A DNA stretch of 64,000 nt from NCBI GenBank assembly GCA_020543525.1, contig JAHYIO010000031.1, positions 930,001 to 994,000 on the forward strand, written 5' to 3'. This document shows, piece after piece, positions 1 through 11,246 of this stretch. A program made the position numbers and the translations under genes. The first letter of the stretch is position 1. The number at the start of each line of letters is the position of its first letter. The notes under the pieces were generated by a model that saw nothing but the letters and a program-made list of their open reading frames with translations, was not told where the DNA came from and searched no databases. The DNA comes from Coriolopsis trogii. Taxonomy: Eukaryota; Basidiomycota; Agaricomycetes; Polyporales; Polyporaceae.

Positions 1-2779
1 GGCTCAACTCGCGCGACAGGTCTTGTTGAACAAGTCAAAGATGGATCAACGCTTCGCATCCGTCTGCTCATGCCTGACGGTGATCACCAGTTTGTCAATA
101 TTGCGCTCGCCGGTGTACGCTGTTCGCGCGTCGCCGCGAAGCCCGGCGAGTCCTCGGAGTCATGGGGCGAAGAGGTAGGTATTCGAGAGTAGAACCTGCC
201 CATCTGGCTAACATGTTACGTAGGCCAAATTCTTCACTGAGTCACGCTTGCTGCAACGTTACGTCAAGGTACAACTATTGTCCTTGCCAAATGCAGCTCC
301 AACCCCTTTCCAAGCTGGTTCTGCCACTGCGCCGCCCCCTGCCTCCATCTTCATTGGTACAGGTACGCGCACGAGCTCGCTTACAGTGCGGCCAGCTTAT
401 ATGCTTTCGTCCAGTACTCCATCCTGCAGGCAATGTTGCAGAACACCTGGTTGCGAATGGTCTCGCACGCGTCGTTGACTGGCATGCAGGAATGCTTGCA
501 GCTGGAGGCGGCATGGAGCGTCTGCGTGCAGCGGAGAAGACGGCGAAGGAAAAGCGGCTTTGCCTGTATGCCAACGCCCCTGCGCCCTCTGCAAAGTCAA
601 ACGGAGCTGCTATCAACGGGAATTCCAGACAGTTTGACGCTACGGTGGTCAGGATATGGAGTGGGGACCAAATCTCCGTCGTGGACCGTGAGACAGGCAA
701 GGAGAGGAGAATCCAGCTCAGTTCGACTCGTGGCCCTAAGTGAGTTGCCATATGCTCTGTGTATTTCTGATGCTAATTGTTATGATAGACTCTCGGACCC
801 CAAGCAAGCATACTACGCCCAGGAAGCCCGTGAATTCCTGCGCAAGCGTTTGATCGGCAAGCATGTTAAGGTACATGTTGACTTCGTACGCCCACGCGAA
901 GGAGAATACGAAGAGCGCGAATGTGCTACCGTTCGTTACGGCGGCCAGAACTCGTGAGGGTGGCCCCTTTGTACCGCTCTGCGAATGCTGACGGCTTCGC
1001 ACAGGAACGTCGCTGAACAGCTCATCGAAAAAGGTCTTGCGACCGCCGTGCGCCATAAGCGTGATGACGAGGACCGCTCGCCCGAGTACGACAAACTGAT
1101 GGCAGCCGAGCAAGCGTGAGTAGTCACTGTCCTCGTGTGCATCGAACGCCTCATGACTCTACCCTCCTTAGAGCAGCTGCAGAAGGCCGTGGCCTTCACT
1201 CCGGTAAGGAGGTACCCGCAAAGAAGGATCCGCTAAACATCTCCGAGGTATGTCGGTGTTGACTAGTTGCGTGCTCGTGAGATTGCTCATCATGTGGTAG
1301 TCCGCACACCGTGCAACGACCTTCCTAAATGGATTCAAGCGGGTAGGCCGCATTCCGGCCGTCGTCGACAGGGTGGCTGCGGGTTCGCGCTACAGGTGGG
1401 TTGTCTACAATGTCCGACCGAGCACGGACTGACATGGGCTGCAGGATATATCTCCCGAAAGACAATCAAGTCCTTACGTTGGTCCTGAGCGGCATCCGTG
1501 CGCCACGTACCGCTCGCAATGCCTCTGAGAGTAGTGAACCATTCGGTCAGGAGGCTTCGGACTTCGCTACACTCCGATACAACCAGCGCGACGTCGAAAT
1601 CGAAGTACACGACACGGACAAGTCAGGTGGCTTCATCGGAGCGCTGTACTTGAACAAAACGGAGAATGCTGCGATTACGCTGGTCAAAGAGGGTCTGGCC
1701 ACTGTCCACGGGTACTCGGCGGAAAACCTTCCATGGGCAAAGCAGCTGTATGATGCGGAGGTACGTGGTCCCTTGCAAGAATGCTAATACGGCGACCATA
1801 TTGAGATACTGATGCGTCACTTGTCCATGTCAGGAGGAGGCTAAGAAGGCCAAGTTGAACGTAGGTCGCTTCCGCTACATGTCGCCTGGATGTGGCTGAG
1901 AACAGATGGGTTCAGATCTGGAAAGATTACGACGAGGAGGCCGAACAAGCTGCAGAAGCCCCTACAGAAGACGCAGATGGCCCGCTGAAGACGGAGTACC
2001 TCGACGTCATCATCAGCGACGTCCGCACCAAGCCCAACTTTGCGTTCTCTGTCCAGATCCTCAACACAGAGGGCATCGCGTCGCTCGAGAAACTCATGCG
2101 TGACTTCTCCCTCCACCACAAGACTGTCGCTGTCCCAGCAGGCTTCGTACCAAAAGGCGGCGACCTCGTCTCTGCCAAGTTCTCCGACGGCCAGTGGTAC
2201 CGCGCCAAAGTCCGTCGCGCGTCGCCCATCAAGAAGGAGGCTGAGGTCACGTTCATCGACTACGGCAACCAAGATACCGTCGGGTTCAAAGACATCCGGC
2301 CGTTGGACTCCAAATTCCGCTCCCTGCCTGGCCAGGCACACGACGCACGTCTGAGGTACGTTCATAGGGATTGCAGGCTGCCTGCCTTGTCATGTCCGCC
2401 CTCACACTCATCTTCTGTGTCGCTCGCATGCAGCTTCGTGAAGCTCGTCCCGCCAGAGAGCGAGTACCACGACGAGGCCGTCGACCGCTTCCGCGCACTC
2501 GCAGAGGGCCGCAAGCTCGTGGCGAACATCGACCAGAAGGAGGGCCAGGTCCTACACCTCCGCCTCATCGACCCGAGCGACCCCGCCGCGCAGCAAGACC
2601 CTTACTCGTGCATCAATGCGGACCTCGTCCGCGAAGGACTCGCGACGATCGACAAGAAGGGCTGCAAGTACCTCTCGGCGTACCCGGGCATGGTCAAGAA
2701 GCTCCGGCAGTCGCTGGATACCGCCAAGCGCGACCGTGCGGGCATGTTTGAGTTCGGCGATGTCGAGGAGGACGACTAG
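1..2779 (+). CDS. SND1: Tudor staphylococcal nuclease (SND1/Tudor-SN), 5' end outside window
   Basis: This is the C-terminal part of a multi-exon gene that is already in frame at base 1. Several staphylococcal-nuclease-like (OB-fold) repeats are visible: one opens with VKDGSTLRIRLLMPDGDHQF near base 40, another with FDATVVRIWSGDQISVVDRE near 636-700, and another around 1430-1560. A Tudor domain follows at about 2150-2350 (GDLVSAKFSDGQWYRAKVRR, then FIDYGNQDTV). A last partial nuclease repeat ends at the stop codon 2777-2779. Introns of 50-80 nt interrupt the frame, for example after GEE at about 173. The order of nuclease repeats, then Tudor, then a split final repeat is the known architecture of Tudor-SN. 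That protein binds RNA and acts in transcription coactivation, splicing and RNA decay. Methyl-arginine binding by the Tudor aromatic cage is family knowledge that I did not verify residue by residue. Confidence 0.92.
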
Positions 2780-3141
2780 AGGACAGTCGATTCGCATCTA
2801 TTGGTGGGACATACGGGCGGTTGCAGCATAAAATTGTATCTATGTACGATGTCGGAACCGCTGTAGCGTAACACCCATTCCATCCATTTGCATTAGTATC
2901 ACTCATGACTCATGAACGTTGCATGAATGAGGCAATGCACGGATGGCTGTACATGTGGAATATGTAGGAATCTACTGTATGAGGGAGGAGACCGGCAAGT
3001 CGAGACGAGGGGAGCGATGAAAGCCTTGGATTACGACGATATCATAGCACACGAGAAACCAGGAAGTGCGAATACCCTAAGAAAATATAAAGCAGTACGA
3101 TATACAACACAAGGCGCAAAATTGAGCAGTATGAGCAAGGA
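2780..3141. other. intergenic, no gene seen
   Basis: This is the spacer between the SND1 stop codon and the converging Helitron helicase. It is AT-richer than its flanks and holds only short spurious frames. It probably contains both 3' untranslated regions. I found no convincing Helitron 3' hairpin with a CTRR end. Confidence 0.6.
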
Positions 3142-5280
3142 TTAGAGCAGTACTTCATGATACGTAACATTTTTTGTGGTCTGTTGTCTCGGACGAACAC
3201 GGACCTTCGCATGGCTCCGATGCCGGATCCTCGACAGCGCGGTGTACAGCTGCCCATGCGAGAACACAGGCCTCGTCAGGTCGACGCCGACGACATCGAG
3301 CGTGAGGCCCTGGCAGCTGTTGAACGTCGTCGCATAGGCCGGCGCGAGAGGGAACTGCCTCCTCACCAGCGTATGGCCCGAGTCGTCAAGCGTCGCCGTG
3401 AACGGGATGCGCGAGATGAGGACGTCCTCGGAGCTGACGGTACCAACGCCACCCACGCCCCGGAGCATGCGGACAGTGAGGATCTTCTTGCCGATGTTGA
3501 CGACGACAACGCGCGCGTTCTTCACCAGGCCGCGATCGGGCGCAAAGTTGCACAGGAGGCGGTAGACTCCGTTCACCTTCACGTCCAGAGCGTATGGAGG
3601 GATACCTGGTATGGGCTCCCGTGACGCGCGGTCGAGGATGAGAGCTGGTGCGGTGTCGTCGACCTCTTCTGGATCCTGCAGCGCGTCGGCAGCGTAGAAG
3701 TGGCGGCTGTAACCCTCGACGCGGGCGAGGATGTCCGCGTTATACTCGTCGACCTGGTTGTTTGTCGGAGCGAGGATGGCACGGGCGAGACACATCGCAG
3801 GATCGCGAAGGACGTCATCCGGATACACAAAGTCCGTGAGAGCTTTGCGATCGTGCACGCGCTGCAAGAGATCGAGGGGGATGTGGGGACCCGCTCCGTC
3901 GCCGATGAGGTCAACGAACTCCGCGTAAGGAAGATCCTCGGCGTTGCGGATGGGTTGGTTCAGACGGAATGTCATGAATTCTTGCCACAAAGGCGAAGAC
4001 CGGATTGATGCATCGATGACTTGACGGCGTGTGCCGTGGCGAACGACGGGGCAGGTTTGACGGAAGTCGCCAAGCAGGACGACAACTTTGCCGCCGAATG
4101 GGAGATTATTTCGCATGACGCGTCGACATGTCTCTTCGACGCAGGACAAAACCGCGTTTTTCGCCATTGGTGCTTCATCCCAAATGATGGCAGAGGCCTC
4201 TCTGATGAGTTCACCCCGTGGATCGTGAGGCTCAATAGGTGAAATGAGTTCTTCCTCCTCATCCCCGATGGGGACCTGCGCACAAATGTGAGATAATGCA
4301 CGTTCATAGGGCGCGAATTATGTCGTACCTTGAAGACAGAATGCGTCGTCTTTCCTCCTGGGTACAATTGAGCAGCAAATGCGGAAGTAGCAGTGGGCAG
4401 AACAATGTGACCCTCGGCGCGCAACTTGTTGCATATCGTGTTCACCAGGAACGTCTTGCCACGACCGGCTTTCCCGTCCACAAACGCACAGAGGGGCTTC
4501 TTATGCGTTACAGCATCCATTATCTCCGTATAGATACCATACTGCTCCGCGTTCAGCTTGGAGACAGCAGTTGCAGAGCGCGCCGCGAGAACCTTGCGCT
4601 GACCATCCCACTTGTCCAACTCGAGCTCAACCTCGCGACTGTGAAACGATGGCTGGGGAAGACCGTAGTAGACAAGGGACTTGCCGTGTTCCTCCAGTGC
4701 CCGATCCAACTCCTGCAATGTCTCGTTCACGCCTACGTTCACGTTATCGTGTTTGAGTATCAAGTCGTGCGCCAACGCGTCCTGGAAGGTATTCCAGATA
4801 GTGATGGGAGAGGCAACATGGTCGTTCACGAGGAGATGGACGAAGAAGAGGCGGAGTTGGTGTGGGGTTTTGAGTGTTTGGATCGCCTCCGCGAGAGCGT
4901 GCTCGGCCTTGTGTCCATCGCTGACCAACAAACGGCCATTCCTCGACGGCCCCGAAGTACTACTTGCCTGAGAGGCGCTCACTGGATGTGGGTTGAGAAG
5001 AGTGGTCGCATGCGATGAGTAGGAGCAGGCATGAAGTCGGGTCGATACTTTCACTTCTTTCCAATGTGCAGCTGAAGTCGTGTCAGTATGATCCGGAGAC
5101 TGCACACATGGTATTCACGTACCACACGGCTTCAGAGCGCGTCGACCGCTCGCTAGACGTGCCTGCGTAAGGGCATTCCTCCACATCCGCCGGGAGAGTA
5201 ACGTTGGTTGAAGTGAGCGAGTACGCCGGGAAAGTGTCCACTGTCCGAGTCTTAGACTCGAGCGTCTAGGTCAAAGGACC
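3142..5280 (-). mobile_element. 5'-truncated Helitron, PIF1-like helicase domain
   Basis: The minus strand encodes the C-terminal helicase half of a Helitron Rep/helicase. Exon 4329 to about 5105 carries Walker A (GKAGRGKT). An intron spans 4328-4276, and exon 4275-3142 carries Walker B (IIWDEAP), the GDFRQ motif, and the late superfamily 1 motifs FNSCQGLTLDVVGVDL and QLYTALSRIR. The frame ends normally with YHEVLL and a stop. Upstream, a further helitron-like stretch (VTLPADVEECPY) is readable back to about 5277, where an in-frame TAG closes it. The N-terminal Helitron-like domain and the HUH replication-initiator domain, needed for rolling-circle transposition, are absent. The element therefore looks like a 5'-truncated and presumably immobile copy. 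The joins between 5030 and 5200 are unclear, and a frameshift or intron is possible there. Family assignment is firm, autonomy is not. Confidence 0.85.
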
Positions 5281-5902
5281 ACCGGCGAATGCCGGTCAGG
5301 GGATCCACCATATATGATATATTATATGGTTGTAAAATCTTTGCTTCTGAACCCCTCTGGTGAGTAAGAAAGTGGCTGTATCATCCAAGACATGTGAGCA
5401 TCCTTGTCTGTATATGCGCAGAGATGGTTTATGACACACACATCTCGCAGGAAGAGCAGTGCGAACTGGTCTGACAGCCATAGTAGTGAACAACAGTTTG
5501 CAACTGTGACGGCCTCTATACGACCTGGCAACTGGCATCTAAGAAGTTGAAGAACGAAGATGCTCGGGCTCATTAGCTTCATCGGATAAGAGGGTTTTGA
5601 CGAACATTCCTACAAAGAACGAAACGAAATCAGGCATTGGGTACGTCAACCACCAGACTATCTACTGCCACCTCATCTACACCTGGTCACCTGGCCGGTC
5701 GTCAATGTACGAGGACCGTTGTGCATCTCTTGTGTCAGATACCTAGGGAATGAACAGATTCAGATTGCTACCATCAGAGGTAGCGACCACTTCTATGATG
5801 ATCGCCTCCAATGGAGTTGCTATTATAAAAGCGACGGTCAAATTGTGACTCTTCACCGGGTTGTCGTCCTCTCCGGGCCTGCTCGCTTTCTTTCCCCTCC
5901 GA
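5281..5902. other. intergenic spacer with two short perfect-arm palindromes at its left edge
   Basis: No gene is seen here. Just at the truncated end of the Helitron are two short inverted repeats: 5246-5260 (arms CGAGTC/GACTCG, 3-nt loop) and 5281-5296 (arms ACCGGC/GCCGGT, 4-nt loop). An AT-rich run (atatatgatatattatatgg) follows at about 5310. The rest would serve as the promoter of the membrane-protein gene that starts at 5903. Confidence 0.5.
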
Positions 5903-7213
5903 ATGTTGTGGCTGCCATCTAGCACCGTGCATTTTGATGACAGCAATACGGTACGACAACAATTTTCTCTTCTGTATAATATGACCATGCTGGAAGTACC
6001 GACAGGATTCCCCCCTATGGAGCGCTTCGTTATTCTACTCTATTCTCGTGGAAGTCCTCCTCACAGGAATATACACGGTGACCTTCGTGCAAGGGTGGTG
6101 GGCTCTGTGCGAGAGGTTCTGCGGTTCGAGGAAACAGGACACAGCTACGAAATTGCTCGTGCTTGCATCGATAACGATGTACCTCTTGGTCCTCGCAGTA
6201 CGTCCCTCCCCTCTTAGTCAGTTCCACATGATCAGGTCAAGAGTGATTTATGTTTCCCCAGCATATCTCTCTTGATATCCGCATACTCTATCATGACACC
6301 GTCTCGAGCGTCACTAGTAAGAACTGGGTCGACGCCTCTCCCCTCGCTCGCAATCCTCTCACCACAGCAAAATTCGCGATGTTCGTTACGGAGACACTCA
6401 TCGGTGACGGTTTTATGGTATGTTAGAGACGACCCGTGGATAGTTTCTTGTTCACATTCCTCCTATGCTACAGATTTACCGGCTATACGTGGTATGGGAC
6501 CGTCGGAGAGTGATCGTCACGATACCCTTGATGATACTCGGATGTGCTGCTGGTGAGTCCAGCTACATTCGTCTGGGTGGCTCTCTACTCACAACCATAG
6601 TTATTGGATATGGCGTTGCCGTCTCTGAGAGTTTTGGCGACTTTCCGCCCGCATTCTACTTGGCCTCATTTTGCGTCAATTTGATCTGTACATGTGAGGC
6701 CCGCTAATTATACAAACTCACGCTACAAGCTCATAGTCACTTATTTCTCAGGTCTCATCATGTGGCGCATCCTTCGTATTACGAAAGAGATGCGCAATGT
6801 CGATGTCGAACGTGAACGCTGCCGATTCAGCCTACGACGAGTAGTGGAGGCGATCGTACAATCCGCAGCTGTCTACTGCCTGACCTCCGCCGTCCTCGTC
6901 ATCACCACACTCACTACAGAAGTGGGATACTCTGCTGCTCTCAACATGATACCTCCCATTATCGTATGAGCGCTATGGTGAATGGGATTTGACGTAGTGC
7001 TGACAGATCATTACCTTGACCCAGGGTATCGTCTTCTCTGCTATCGTCTTTCGTATTGGCAAACGCAGGAAAGATGCCGATACGCCGTTTCTTCCCCTCT
7101 GTCGCACGCCATTCTCAGACGTGCGCGTCGACAGTGCGAGCAATAACCTTACGCTTGGATCTCATCTCATGACGCCCTGTTCCGGGTCGGTGGCGGACGC
7201 ATATACCCCGTGA
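5903..7213 (+). CDS. basidiomycete multi-pass (about seven-helix) membrane protein
   Basis: This gene is assembled from about seven exons. The start ATG at 5903 gives a short first exon ending at a GTACGA donor at about 5951. Later exons are readable as VEVLLTGIYTVTFVQG, then LVLASITMYLLVLA, then TAKFAMFVTETLIGDGFM, IYRLYVVWDRRRVIVTIPLM, VIGYGVAVSESFGDFPPAFY, GLIMWRILRITKEMR, and a final soluble tail ending at 7213. The hydrophobic segments, the R-x-Y-V-V-W motif and the intron positions match a very large family of uncharacterised multi-span membrane proteins expanded in Agaricomycetes. They are often called orphan receptor-like, but no ligand or partner is known. The first exon is the least certain part. 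No specific function can be assigned. Confidence 0.72.
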
Positions 7214-8112
7214 AGTAGGCGCGTCGAAAGACGGACCTGCTATCATATATGACCAATCGTGTCATTTTCGCTCCTTCAGAACGTCGCTCCTGCGTGTATC
7301 GGTCGGAACAATACAGACAACGGATAAGCATGATGTATACAACGAGAACTACTCCGGACTATGTTGAGATTTCAAGCGTAACGGACATGCACATGGCTCA
7401 ATCGCCCTCTTAGTCTCTCCCAGTATCTGTGGTTCCCCGAGATAATGACACGGTTCAGCTTTTCCGCGGACCCGTACTTGTTACTGTCGCCCTCGCTTTC
7501 TCCTGCCTGACGATCACACATCAACTAGCCACGACTTTGCTCAGCTCGAGACGGTGGCAGTCCACCTCTGGCAGTGAGAAGGAAGAAGTCTACGTGCCGT
7601 AAGATAGTGGTGCAGAGCCGTGCATGCCTTTGCCGTGAGGAGGTCTGGTGACGATGCTCAGCGTTCAGATAAGTCGACCACGAGCCAATCGTCTCCAACG
7701 AGTCCGTCCAAACGGTCTTGAGACCTGTCTTACTGATGCTTATGTGCTACAATCGAGCCACGCTGACTTATATAACGTTCAGGGGGAGAGAAAGGAGGGA
7801 GAGCTGTCAGTGTGAACGTTGTTCTTCAAGTGGTGAGTGTCAAGAGAGTGCCACAATGGGTTACGGATTCGGCAGGCGCGGCACCACTTCTGCGCACGTG
7901 GGGCAGTGGCTGGGGTCTTGTGGATTACGCGGTGGCTACGGGACCCCGGAAGAAAGAAGAGGATAACACAAGACGGTCTCTTGCCTAGCCACCGCCATCT
8001 CGACCACACTCGACACTCACTTGCTTGCCTCGCGTTCTCATTATCTCGCCTCTGTTCCCCCATCCCTCAACCTCTACCTAGCAAAGCTTCCTCGCGAACA
8101 AGTTGGCACCTC
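7214..8112. other. intergenic region, no gene seen
   Basis: This is roughly 900 nt between two same-strand genes. Only short incoherent frames are present. The right part, with pyrimidine-rich runs at about 7985-8100, is the likely promoter and 5' untranslated region of the antizyme gene. Confidence 0.5.
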
Positions 8113-9391
8113 ATGTCGAATTCGAATTTTACACATATGTCGAAACAGCAATCTAGTATTTGCCCCACGTACGTCGTCACCATATACTCCATCGCGCTTC
8201 CTGCTTCTCTTGCATCTCGGCTTCGTCCACCCCGCCCAAAGAGAGCTGGAAGTGCACCGTAACATCTTCAGACGTAACACTCACCGTTTTCATTAACAGC
8301 AACGGTCGTCAAACCGTTGGGGATGGGGCTTTCACAACCGACAAGACGCCTAGCGTGATTGCAGTCTGCCGCATGGAGGGTGCGAACTCCATGTACTACT
8401 ACTCTACTACGTTCTCTGGCGGGCCCGGGGTGAGTTCTCAGCAGCAATCTCGCTATATCTATTGCTGACTAAATCTTGCTCCGTTTGCTATCGCGCCTTC
8501 GCACTTTTGACCCTGCAATGTTTCGGATACAGTGGCGGTTTTGACATTCCTACCGCGAAATGCCCTCCTGACCGAGGGTCGTCAGACTGGGTGACAGACA
8601 GTCTGGCGCCATCTACTCTCCCCCCGCTCTCCTCCTCCCCGACCCCTTCCCTCGATTCTTCCGATGATTCCGCTGCTTCCACGTTCTCGTCTTCTGGTTC
8701 TGAAACCTATCCCCGTCTCAACACAAAGTTCTCTGCTGCATCTCTCTACGACTATCCGCCTACTCCGCCGCCGGATGAGTCCCCGCTCGGCCTTTCGCCG
8801 GAGCTCCCTCTGGTGGGGCTTCCCAACGCCAGCGCGCCGCGTGCTATCCCGGAACACATTCAGCAGTCCGATAACGCGCTCGGACTGGCTACCCCTCCCC
8901 TGACTCCAGACGACGGATCGGACGAGGGCGAAGGTAGCCTCTCGGCGCTCGGTGCCAAGCAGTCTGCGTTCCTGTCGGTCCTCTTCCCGAGGAACGCCCT
9001 TGGCGCGGCTTCGTACGCAAAGAGCGTTTCGATCTCCACGCCTGGTACTGGTACGACTTTTGACGGCGTTGTTCTCTCACTTCCTGGCACCCCGAAGACG
9101 TTTTACGTCGACGGCAAATGTGCTGCTAGCGTGAATCTCCGTGAGAGGTGCGAACTTCGCCAGACTTGATACAATTATATCTCATGTACTGACTTTGACT
9201 TTAGTATTGTAGCCCTACTGGACCTCGCCGACGAACAGCTCGAGTGCAATGCGCTCGTGATTGCCCTTGAACGGTCTAACCCCGCCCTTGGCGATCTCCT
9301 CCATTCCCTCATGTACGTTGGCGGTACGGTCGTGACCAAACCTCCGTTCCCCATCGATCCGGCCTATGTACTGGTCGGCATGGAGATCTAG
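8113..9391 (+). CDS. OAZ: ornithine decarboxylase antizyme, expressed by +1 ribosomal frameshifting
   Basis: Four exons are proposed: 8113-8168, 8246-8429, 8533-9147 and 9205-9391, all with GT..AG introns. The C-terminal part, with STPGTGTTFDGVVLSLPG, IVALLDLADEQLECNALVI, LERSNPALGDLLHSLMYVGG and a C-terminal PPFPIDPAYVLVGMEI, matches the conserved antizyme fold (LLEFAEEQL.., ..LLRTFSFLGFE in animals). Antizyme binds ornithine decarboxylase, targets it to the proteasome without ubiquitin, and inhibits polyamine uptake. The first frame from the ATG reads through exon 2 and stops at TGA 8542-8544, after 83 codons. The long second frame begins at GAC 8543-8545, one base forward. No alternative GT or AG nearby restores the frame, so the +1 shift is needed to make the full protein of about 350 residues. 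The middle is Ser/Pro-rich and low-complexity, longer than in animal antizymes. Regulation by polyamine-stimulated frameshifting is known for the family and inferred here. Confidence 0.88.
8539..8545 (+). promoter_or_regulatory. programmed +1 frameshift site TTT-TGA-C of antizyme
   Basis: Codon TTT (8539-8541) is followed by the first-frame stop TGA (8542-8544). Skipping T8542 and reading GAC (8543-8545) enters the conserved antizyme frame, DIPTAKCPPD onwards. Known antizyme shift sites have a sense codon directly before UGA, most often UCC-UGA. UUU-UGA is a variant. The site lies only 6 nt downstream of the exon 3 acceptor (AG 8531-8532), so it can form only after splicing. Confidence 0.8.
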
Positions 9392-9889
9392 GCGGTCACG
9401 CATAAAGAATACGGTGCATACATCAAGTTTCTCGAGACACTGGATATGGCTTAGGACGGGAAGATGTTGCGTGCAAGGTTGGCGGCGTTATTGGTCCAAT
9501 CGTTGTGGTTGGGGTGGGTTGTTAAGCTATGGGGGGTGTTGCTCGGGATGTAGCACGTATGGAGAGTTGTTTCCTCGTTTTCTGCTCTGTCTTTTTCTCT
9601 TTATCGTCCCAGCCTATATATCTGCTCGTACCACTCGTATACACGAGAGTTGTTCAATGTACTCTGCAAGATTTCGTCTCCGACACCACGCAGGTTTATG
9701 AGCCTATGACGTCTTCACAGCTGGCGCCTCGGCAAGTTGTGCGTACCTTGCTCTCCCCCACAGCGGCGGTCCGCTTTACGAACACGAGCGTCCACGCGTG
9801 CGCAATGTGTCTCCTTCCGAGCATCCAATTTGACAGTTGTCTTTCATCCTCCATAGCACTACCGCTAGGCTCTGACTAGTGAAACGACT
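9392..9889. other. intergenic, no gene seen
   Basis: This holds the antizyme 3' region and the promoter of the next gene. Open frames here have no coherent protein character. A T-rich stretch lies at about 9590-9620. Confidence 0.5.
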
Positions 9890-11246
9890 ATGGGTCTCCT
9901 CTCGGACCTACTCAGCGGGCTAGCCAAATGTCTCTGTGGAGGCAGTGGGAGTGGCGGAGGAGGCTACCAGGGAGAACCTCAACGTCCCTCTCAACAACAG
10001 CCCGCGGACGTCTACGTTCCACCAACTGTCCCGCACCAACCCCAGACTCAACAACCTGCCCCTGTATATCCTCCGTCCCAGCCCGCGAGGCCGCACAAAC
10101 CCCCGCAAGAGCACCCGCAGGAACACAAGAAGCACAAGGAGCATGGACACGCGAATGGGGGAGGAGGCTCGGGAGGGCATGCCACCCCGCATACCCCAGG
10201 AACTCGGCCTGAGCATGCAAGCCCTCCGTCTTCTCCGCCTTCGCGTCCGTGGTCGCCCGGGAGGCCGGTGAGTCTGCGTCTTCGCACTTCTCCATACAAT
10301 ACGATCCTGCCTTCTCCTGGCTCCCCGGACCCGCGCTTCCACCGTGCTGATCCGCGCTCGCGCCCTCGCTCTCCTCGTGGGCATATGCATGTAGGACCCG
10401 AACCAGGTGAACCAGCACAACGAGCACTATGTCGGCCTGCGCGCGCGCGCGAACGCGGCGGGGGACGAGATGGCGCGCAACTTTGAGGAGGCGCACAAGG
10501 CGTACGAGGGCGGGGACGGTGCGCGCGCGAAGGAGCTGTCGAACGCGGGCAAGGCAGCGCAGAGGGAGATGGAGCGGTTGAACGAGGAGGCGGCCGCGTG
10601 GATCTTCAGAGGTGCGTGCTCGAGCGCGTCCCCGTCTGGGAGCAGAACGTGCTGATGGGTGGACCGCGTATGATGCGGCCAATGCTTCGTTGCAGAAAAC
10701 AACACGGTGAGTTGGAGCTTGTTCACGAGAGAGGAAGTGTATGTGTGAAGAGACTGATGGAGAATGGGCGAGTAGGACAGTCAACCTGGGGAAGTTGACC
10801 TTCATGGACTGTACGTCAAGGAGGCTATACGGTACACCGACCAGTCTATACAAGAGGCTCGTGCTCGAGGAGACTCCAAGATCCACCTGATTGTCGGTGA
10901 GTCGTTGAGTGCATCTGACGTGTGCATTTGCCATCCGAACCGGCCTGACGCATCAAATGCGCCTGTAGGGAAGGGCCTGCACTCTACAAACCACGTCGCG
11001 AAGCTCAAGCCTGCTATCGAGGAACTCATACAAAAGTGAGTTCCGCTGCTGTGTGACGGCCTGACATGTGAAACTCAATATGACTACGCCCGTGCTAGGC
11101 ACGGACTTGTGGCCGAGCTTGATGAGCACAATGCTGGAGTGCTCATCGTCAACCTGGACGGTCAGACGTCGGGCAAGGGACCCGTCATGGGCGCCGACGA
11201 GCTCACGAGAAACCTGGAGAGGAAGGACGAATGTGTCATTATGTAG
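9890..11246 (+). CDS. DUF1771-Smr domain protein
   Basis: The start ATG at 9890 opens with MGLLSDLLSGLAKCLCGG, followed by a Gly/Pro/Gln/His-rich low-complexity region to about residue 125. After an intron (about 10268-10393) comes a DUF1771 helical region: GLRARANAAGDEMARNFEEA, then AQREMERLNEEAAAWIFREN. An 11-nt exon at about 10696-10706 adds NNT. The next exon (acceptor AG just before GACAGTCAACC) gives the Smr hallmark VDLHGLYVKEAI, then IHLIVGKGLHSTNHVAKLKP, and the protein ends at 11244-11246. Smr domains are nicking endonuclease or RNA-binding folds. The DUF1771-Smr pair is common in eukaryotes and has been linked to RNA quality control. A specific role here is not known. The Gly- and Cys-containing N-terminus (MGLL..CLC) could be lipid-modified, which is a guess. 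Confidence 0.85.
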
